Of a DNA stretch of 10,812 bases, positions 7,001-10,812 are shown piece after piece (position 1 is the stretch's first letter; the number at the start of each line of letters is the position of its first letter). The translations under genes and the position numbers were made by a program. The notes beneath the pieces were generated by a model that did no database searches, was not told the DNA's origin, and was given only the letters and a program-made list of their open reading frames with translations. This stretch comes from CAYQPF01 sp964419225 (GTDB lineage: Bacteria > Cloacimonadota > Cloacimonadia > Cloacimonadales > CAYQPF01): assembly GCA_964419225.1 (NCBI GenBank), contig CAYQPF010000160.1, positions 1 through 10,812 on the forward strand, read 5' to 3'.

Positions 7001-7231
7001 TTGAAAATAGTCAAGCTGAAAACTATAGATAAGTCCAAAATAAAGTATAGAAAAGTAATAGATCCAAGTAATACTGATAGTGTTTTCGTACCAATGGTAG
7101 GAGAAGGTGGGGATACTGATTATATCTGTGGAAATTGTGATAGAAAACTTGCACAGAATGTTTTTGAGGGTCAAGTTACAAAAATAATTGTAAGATGTCC
7201 CGATTGTAAAGAATATAATGAATTTGTATAA
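7001..7231 (+). CDS. Small zinc-ribbon protein
   Basis: 76 residues from TTG at 7001, chosen because GGAGTGA (6989-6995) sits 5 nt upstream. A longer ATG-started form (from 6974) would place this ribosome site inside the gene. The N-terminal half is basic and strand-rich, then comes VPMVGEGGDTDYICGNC. The zinc site is C-x2-C (CGNC, about residues 43-46) and C-x2-C (CPDC, about 66-69), with the hallmark phrase LAQNVFEGQ between them. Short proteins of this LA-E/Q-N-V type occur in archaea and bacteria. They are of unknown role, presumed to bind nucleic acid or act as a structural adaptor. It converges with the SEFIR gene, whose product also ends in a zinc ribbon, though the two ribbons do not look like close copies. 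A GC-rich hairpin follows directly. Confidence 0.75.
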   Translation: MKIVKLKTIDKSKIKYRKVIDPSNTDSVFVPMVGEGGDTDYICGNCDRKLAQNVFEGQVTKIIVRCPDCKEYNEFV

Positions 7232-7241
7232 TAAAGAAGGC

Positions 7242-7260
7242 GCCGGAAAATCCGGCTTTA
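7242..7260 (+). terminator. Hairpin terminator between convergent genes
   Basis: GCCGGA (7242-7247) pairs with TCCGGC (7251-7256) around AAA, followed by TTTA. It lies 10 bp after the zinc-ribbon stop. On the minus strand the stem is followed by a T-rich stretch too, so it may also stop transcripts from the SEFIR gene. Confidence 0.55.
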
Positions 7261-7366
7261 CATACCACACAAATCGGTCATCATGTCAAATGGAATATAA
7301 TATCACGCCCTTTCTGTTTCCCAATGTCGTTTTTCCATAGAACTGCGAGCAATGGTTAAAATGATC

Positions 7367-8215
7367 TTAACCTCTCACTTCATTAATGATTTTACCATTT
7401 TTATCCCTTTCTACGAATCGCATATCTTTTTTATGATACCGGATCTTTATTTTACAGTGTGGGCAAAATTCTTTATTAGAGTAAATTACACAATTTATAA
7501 ATGTTTCCGAGTCCCCGCACTGCGCAATTTTTGACCGAAACCAGTTTCCACAATTTTTACATAAAATTTCGCAGCTTTGAGTACTATTCTGTATTTCTTC
7601 TGGTGCATTAAGGTATACCCCCCTTACTTCACCAATAATAGGTTTTGGATTATTTGAAGTCAATTTGAATTCTGTGTCAGGTATACTTGTGGATAGTGGA
7701 AAGTTTCTTGGCATTAAATACCTTAATTCTCCTATTTTTGGTTTTGAAATCAGTCTTTGATACGTTAGACGGGCGTATAGCTCATTATATGATTCCCTTA
7801 TCTCTAGATTGTAATAAGTAGCACCTCTAAGAATTACAGGAATATGCTTTGAGTCATTTGAAGAAAATATAATGGGAATAAACTGAGTATTTTCAAGTTC
7901 TGCGTCATATAACCTTTGTGTTATAATTCCGCCTTCCCAATTTGCACCACGTCCTTTTCCAGTCTCGTCTTTACCCATAAACCGTTTTCCATATGTTTCT
8001 GTGCATACGACAAGAACAAAATCAGACTCATCAATTTGATTAAACATCCAACGACTCCATCCGTTAGAAGGAGACGTTTCGTACTGATCTATATTGCAAT
8101 CGATTCCTTCATTACATAACCTGTTTGAAAGTTGTAAAACATGTTCCTTATGTTCTGGTGAATCGTGACTATAGCTTATAAAAACTTTCGAACTTCTTGG
8201 ATACTCGAACTCCAT
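7367..8215 (-). CDS. SEFIR-domain protein with C-terminal zinc ribbon, probable defence effector
   Basis: 282 residues from ATG at 8215, with AGGAGA 5 nt upstream. Residues 8-135 form a SEFIR (TIR-superfamily) domain: KVFISYSHDS (10-19), GIDCNIDQYE (37-46), GWSRWMFNQI (52-61), DFVLVVCTETY (65-75), NWEGGIITQRLYD (92-104) and FIPIIF (112-117). E94 in the WEG motif is my candidate for the catalytic glutamate. SEFIR proteins in bacteria protect against phage by abortive infection, linked to NAD+ depletion. Residues 140-215 are a linker of unknown fold. The C-terminus holds C219-x2-C222 and C251-x2-C254, a zinc ribbon with a 28-residue insert, which may sense a nucleic acid or protein partner. Activity and trigger are inferred. 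It has its own promoter and no same-strand partner, which agrees with SEFIR working as a single-gene system. Confidence 0.9.
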   Translation of the reverse strand: MEFEYPRSSKVFISYSHDSPEHKEHVLQLSNRLCNEGIDCNIDQYETSPSNGWSRWMFNQIDESDFVLVVCTETYGKRFMGKDETGKGRGANWEGGIITQRLYDAELENTQFIPIIFSSNDSKHIPVILRGATYYNLEIRESYNELYARLTYQRLISKPKIGELRYLMPRNFPLSTSIPDTEFKLTSNNPKPIIGEVRGVYLNAPEEIQNSTQSCEILCKNCGNWFRSKIAQCGDSETFINCVIYSNKEFCPHCKIKIRYHKKDMRFVERDKNGKIINEVRG

Positions 8216-8272
8216 TTTTATCTCCTAAGGATGAATAGACAATATTCTGAAAAATATGTAGATCTAGTTGGC

Positions 8273-8282
8273 TTTATATTTT
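8273..8282 (-). promoter_or_regulatory. Archaeal-type BRE/TATA for the SEFIR gene
   Basis: The minus strand reads AAAGAGAAAATATAAAG, a purine-rich BRE followed by a TATA box, about 58 bp upstream of the ATG. RNA would start near 8250, giving a 35-nt leader with the AGGAGA site at 8221-8226. Spacing matches the DUF262 gene. Confidence 0.4.
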
Positions 8283-8492
8283 CTCTTTTCTTGACATAAA
8301 GAAAGAAAATTCTTTTTAATATTTCGATTCGATTTAATTTTTCATATATATTTCCTAATTCGGGTGGCTTTGACCAAAAATAAAATTATATTAAGTTTAA
8401 ATTTAAAGCTCTGCTAATAAGTCATAGGCAAAACACATTTACCTTTTTTGATAGTGGTGTATAAGCAGGAGGATCAAGACAAAAGTGATAGG

Positions 8493-8544
8493 TTCGTTAG
8501 TGACTGTTCTTCAATACTTTTTAATAGGTCGCGTCACTAACGAA
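8493..8544. repeat. Perfect 12-bp inverted repeat, 28-nt spacer
   Basis: TTCGTTAGTGAC (8493-8504) is exactly inverted at 8533-8544 (GTCACTAACGAA). The right arm read inward gives TGACGCGACC, sharing the 9-mer TGACGCGAC with the right arm of the 88-bp repeat at 3346-3354. It may be the joined ends of a lost mobile element, or a stem in a transcript. Confidence 0.5.
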
Positions 8545-8649
8545 AATAAAAACATTTCCCTGAGCATCTTCCACAATTGAGCCAGATGCCCGCCATATGG
8601 GTTTCGTCGACTAGATGGACTTTACTAATTAGAAACAAATAGAACGATT

Positions 8650-8657
8650 TTTATATG
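8650..8657 (+). promoter_or_regulatory. TATA box for the 71-aa membrane protein gene
   Basis: TTTATATG preceded by GAACGAT (BRE-like). Its centre lies 29-30 bp upstream of the ATG at 8683, so RNA should start about 8680. The transcript would begin almost directly with the hairpin at 8687-8706. Confidence 0.4.
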
Positions 8658-8686
8658 TTTTTCACGTACATATGGTTGGACAATGA

Positions 8687-8706
8687 GTCTCCACCGTTGT
8701 GGAGAC
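8687..8706 (+). promoter_or_regulatory. Perfect hairpin hiding the Shine-Dalgarno
   Basis: GTCTCCAC (8687-8694) pairs fully with GTGGAGAC (8699-8706) around the loop CGTT. The GGAG of the ribosome site for the ATG at 8710 is inside the 3' arm, so it would be blocked when the stem forms. A leaderless start at 8683 would read through the stem. Confidence 0.45.
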
Positions 8707-8709
8707 AGT

Positions 8710-8925
8710 ATGCCAAATGTAGCCGAAAAGGAATCCGAAACAGAATCCAAAGAGAGTTCTTTAGAAGCTCTTGTGAAGGTATTAGAGACGCTTGGTGATG
8801 TTGTCATAGATATAGGGTGTTTTATAAAAGCGATTGGGAACTTCATCATATCACTCGACGACTGGTATAGGATTTCCATGGGCATTGTCGCTCTACTGGC
8901 TCTCCGATCTTTGTTGGGCTTTTGA
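8710..8925 (+). CDS. Small tail-anchored membrane protein of unknown function
   Basis: 71 residues from ATG at 8710, with GGAG 5 nt upstream. An in-frame ATG at 8683 gives 80 residues and would suit a leaderless mRNA. The N-terminal 20 residues are acidic and polar (EKESETESKESSLE). There follow an amphipathic or hydrophobic segment (LGDVVIDIGCFIKAIGNFII, about 29-48), a short polar turn (SLDDWYR) and a hydrophobic C-terminus (ISMGIVALLALRSLLGF). This gives one or two membrane segments with a cytosolic acidic head. Family not recognised. Small proteins of this shape include toxins, holin-like pore formers and membrane partners of signalling enzymes, but nothing here selects among them. It is divergent from the SEFIR gene with a 490-bp gap. 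A short stem and T-run follow the stop. Confidence 0.6.
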   Translation: MPNVAEKESETESKESSLEALVKVLETLGDVVIDIGCFIKAIGNFIISLDDWYRISMGIVALLALRSLLGF

Positions 8926-8926
8926 A

Positions 8927-8950
8927 AGGGACAACTGCCCTAATTTTTTA
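8927..8950 (+). terminator. Short stem plus T-run after the membrane protein gene
   Basis: AGGG (8927-8930) pairs with CCCT (8938-8941), then AA and six T (8944-8949). It begins two bases past the stop codon. The stem is short, but position and T-run fit. Confidence 0.45.
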
Positions 8951-9172
8951 TAATCATGTACTTTTTTTCAACTCATTTTCGTTCTTCCATTGATATACCC
9001 GATTAATCAGTGAACTAGCTTTGAGTACACTGTGAAAATCATAGAATCTACCTGTAAAATCTAAGCGAACCCAACAGATTGAGCCACATCCCCTCCATTA
9101 AACGCAGCGTATCAAGGTGGTATGTTTCATCTCAACTATTGGACAATCAAAATACTTTTATGCCAACTGTTG

Positions 9173-9186
9173 AATATATTATATAT
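9173..9186 (+). promoter_or_regulatory. Possible TATA box for the tiny charged gene
   Basis: AATATATTATATAT lies about 55 bp upstream of the ATA start at 9234, a distance close to that of the two large genes. It overlaps a GAATATA/TATATTC inverted repeat (9172-9194). Such AT strings are common here, so support is weak. Confidence 0.25.
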
Positions 9187-9220
9187 GTATATTCATATGT
9201 TAATTATAAAAAGTTACACA

Positions 9221-9229
9221 AGGGGGTGA
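9221..9229 (+). promoter_or_regulatory. Very strong Shine-Dalgarno (AGGGGGTGA) ahead of ATA
   Basis: AGGGGGTGA differs from the ideal complement AGGAGGTGA at one base, which can still pair as G-U. An ATA codon follows after 4 nt. The overlapping GTG (9226-9228) is no alternative: it reaches a stop after two codons. Confidence 0.5.
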
Positions 9230-9233
9230 AAAA

Positions 9234-9341
9234 ATAGAAACTCCGAGTGAGATGCGAAAAAGAGTGGAAGAGGAAAGACGAAAAGAAGACAAAAGAAAGA
9301 CCGAAGCCACAAACGCAATGATACGAGCTACACGGGTATAA
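9234..9341 (+). CDS. Tiny charged protein, apparent ATA start, possibly frameshifted
   Basis: Read from ATA at 9234 this gives 35 residues: ETPSEMRKRVEEERRKEDKR and on to RATRV, a highly charged helix. The frame upstream closes at a TAA 30 bp before. The only other in-frame starts are an ATG at 9252, too close to any ribosome site, and internal codons. A long, near-perfect Shine-Dalgarno 4 nt from the ATA is the main reason to call a gene. The coding text continues in the -1 frame from about 9335 to a stop at 9437-9439 (GIIKDLLRAYPKSGYLLKLL and on). That suggests a longer ancestor of about 67 residues broken by an indel. Function unknown. It may be a dying gene, since both the start codon and the frame look damaged. 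Confidence 0.35.
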   Translation: METPSEMRKRVEEERRKEDKRKTEATNAMIRATRV

Positions 9342-9907
9342 TAAAAGACCTACTTAGAGCTTATCCGAAAAGTGGTTACCTACTAAAGCTTTTACAATCT
9401 GCAATATGCAAAATCAGAACGGGTACTCTGAGATTATAGACCTATGGTGACTTTTCAACATGCATTGCTGACTTTTAGGATAGGCTATAAATCTGAAAAA
9501 ACGAGCACACACCCCATGTTTTAAAAAGATCTAGAGAGATTCTTGTACTTACGTTTTTCAATAACTCACCCCACGACCAATTTTTTCAATTTAAATATTC
9601 CCCGAAGAGTATACAGAACTCAATACCGTAAATTTTATTATGATTGTTAAAGTCTTTTATAAATTATCAGAACATAATTTAGGACTCAGTTCCAATATTT
9701 AGTGATTTTTGCATTTTCTGATTGAAATATTGAATTTCCAAGATGAATCCAGTCTTCCATCAAACTCATATTTGAGATCTTAAGGTATCAATTAATAGGT
9801 AACATTCACAGAATTGCGACCATTTTCAAAATCTAATGATTTTTAATTTTAAGTTCATCACTAGATTTTGGTACTGAGTCATTCAGGAAGGAAAATAATA
9901 AAATACA
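9342..9907. other. Gene-free stretch downstream of the NHL gene
   Basis: Apart from the -1-frame continuation noted for the preceding gene, I see no supported gene. A 27-codon minus-strand ATG frame (9686-9769) is open but has no ribosome site. No strong hairpins were seen. Confidence 0.4.
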
Positions 9908-10812
9908 TCAAGGGAAAAGTTTCTTTTTTACGTATTCTGCAATTACTGCAGCAATAATGGTAATAATAATGGCAAAGATTGTCGTTTCACTAGGCAAGAT
10001 TGAGACTGAATTGTCTTCTGAACTAACGTCAATACTATTACGACCTCCAAAAACTACAATAATATCTGAGAGAATGTGAGGGAGTAAAGAATAAGTTTCA
10101 TTAGATATTGGAGAAATGTAATTGTTATTATTGCTATTGTCATTATTATAACAATCACTACTAAAAACAGAATCATCTAAAACAGCAAACTTTTGAATGC
10201 GGTTATTATCAAATTCAGTAACGAAAACATTTCCAGAAGAATCTACTGCAACACCGCATGGATTACCAAGTTGTCCATTGCCTATACCCTGTTTACCCCA
10301 TACGACAATAAGGTTGCCATTGCTATCGAATTTTTCAATCCGATTATTACCCGAGTCAGCGATATACACATTTCCAGAAGAATCTACAGAAATACCACTT
10401 GGACTATTGAATTGATTATAACCACTTCCTTGAGAACCCCACAACATTAGGAATTTATCACTATCATCGAATTTTTGAACTCTACTGCTGCGGTCAATGA
10501 CATAAATGTTATTATTAGAATCAATAGCTATACAGTATGGATTTTGGAATTGCCCATTACCAATACCCAAAGAACCCCACTGATTGATAAAAGTACCATC
10601 ACTACTAAATTCCTGTATTCTATTATTACCTGAATCAGCGACAAATACATTTCCTGAAGAGTCTACAGCTACGTCTCTTGGATTTTGGAATTGCCCATTA
10701 CCAATACCCAAAGAACCCCAGCTGGTTATATACTTCCCTTCACTCGTGTATTTATCTATTTGGTTGTTATCGCTATCCGCAACATAAACATTACCTGAAG
10801 AGTCTATTGCAA
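9908..10812 (-). CDS. NHL-repeat beta-propeller surface protein, C-terminal part
   Basis: The gene runs off the right edge, so its start and any signal peptide are missing; about 300 residues are visible. At least five NHL repeats of about 47 residues follow each other, each of the form VAVDSSGNVFVADSGNNRIQ-x-F, then W-G-x-x-G-x-G-x-G-Q-F-x-x-P. NHL repeats build a beta-propeller used for binding proteins, RNA or sugars. In archaea such proteins are common on the cell surface. After the last blade come an Asn-rich linker (NNDNSNNNN), a 50-residue spacer, and a C-terminal membrane segment (TIFAIIITIIAAVIAEYV) with a KKK stop-transfer end. This fits an extracellular propeller tethered to the membrane. 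The internal methionine-like starts (for example 10711) are not real, because the repeat pattern continues beyond them. Ligand unknown. Confidence 0.85.
   Translation of the reverse strand, partial: AIDSSGNVYVADSDNNQIDKYTSEGKYITSWGSLGIGNGQFQNPRDVAVDSSGNVFVADSGNNRIQEFSSDGTFINQWGSLGIGNGQFQNPYCIAIDSNNNIYVIDRSSRVQKFDDSDKFLMLWGSQGSGYNQFNSPSGISVDSSGNVYIADSGNNRIEKFDSNGNLIVVWGKQGIGNGQLGNPCGVAVDSSGNVFVTEFDNNRIQKFAVLDDSVFSSDCYNNDNSNNNNYISPISNETYSLLPHILSDIIVVFGGRNSIDVSSEDNSVSILPSETTIFAIIITIIAAVIAEYVKKKLFP
10539..10720 (-). repeat. Identical 41-bp DNA copies in adjacent NHL blades
   Basis: The bases at 10539-10579 and 10680-10720 are identical over 41 bp, 141 bp apart, which is exactly one 47-residue blade. 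Identity at synonymous positions indicates recent duplication or gene conversion between blades. Confidence 0.7.

Larger units (their letters stand above)
8216..8709. other. Spacer between divergent SEFIR and small membrane protein genes
   Basis: Besides two promoters, this 490-bp spacer carries an AGGAGG on the plus strand (8467-8472) followed after 12 nt by a GTG opening 31 codons (8485-8580). That spacing is too long to call a gene. On the minus strand a 29-codon start-less frame (ending TAA near 8525) reads GSIVEDAQGNVFIFVSD, which looks like a piece of real protein. Both frames run through the inverted repeat at 8493-8544. They may be relics. Confidence 0.35.

Noticed and set aside
8625..8885. 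86-codon minus-strand frame
   Set aside because: Antisense to the 71-aa membrane protein gene, which has a promoter, ribosome site and terminator. Treated as a shadow.
10193..10787. Plus-strand frames of 67-85 codons
   Set aside because: They mirror the NHL repeats on the minus strand and repeat with the same period, so they are complement artefacts.
1..10812. CRISPR array, tRNA or rRNA gene
   Set aside because: No regularly spaced direct repeats, cloverleaf or conserved rRNA segments were seen on reading both strands.

Overview
The window is AT-rich, sparsely coded DNA that looks like an accessory (defence/mobile) region of an archaeon. The grounds are archaeal-looking BRE/TATA elements about 60 bp upstream of the start codons of the two large minus-strand genes (around 6066-6075 and 8273-8282), Shine-Dalgarno sites at several small genes, long gene-poor spacers, and a surface NHL-repeat protein with a C-terminal membrane anchor. 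A Methanosarcina-like methanogen is my best guess. A thaumarchaeon cannot be excluded and a bacterium is less likely. This is inference, not identification.

Layout. 1-1070: two small minus-strand genes. One is a short membrane or secreted protein whose only well-placed start is ATA behind a perfect AGGAGG. The other is a phage-type protein of unknown function whose 5' end appears to be disrupted by a one-base indel. 1097-2335: no convincing gene, but a run of good hairpins and two tiny coupled reading frames. 2336-3202 (+): a lone 288-aa protein with a PD-(D/E)xK-nuclease-like pattern. 3272-3359: an 88-bp nested inverted repeat between two convergent genes. 3413-6007 (-): an 864-aa protein with two DUF262 domains and an HNH nuclease, resembling type IV (modification-dependent) restriction enzymes. 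6240-6420: a G-depleted, TTAACCC-bearing spacer. 6555-6812 and 7001-7231 (+): two small proteins, the second a zinc ribbon. 7367-8215 (-): a SEFIR (TIR-related) domain fused to a zinc ribbon. 8493-8544: a 12-bp inverted repeat. 8710-8925 (+): a 71-aa tail-anchored membrane protein whose Shine-Dalgarno lies in a perfect hairpin. 9234-9341 (+): a tiny charged protein, again with a very strong Shine-Dalgarno followed by ATA. 9908-end (-): the C-terminal part of an NHL beta-propeller protein.

The DUF262-HNH protein and the SEFIR protein both belong to families tied to anti-phage defence. The lone nuclease-like protein fits the same picture, so the centre of the window reads as a small defence island. 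Each gene appears to have its own promoter, so I see independent single-gene systems rather than one operon. No methyltransferase, helicase, integrase, complete transposase, tRNA, rRNA or CRISPR array was seen.
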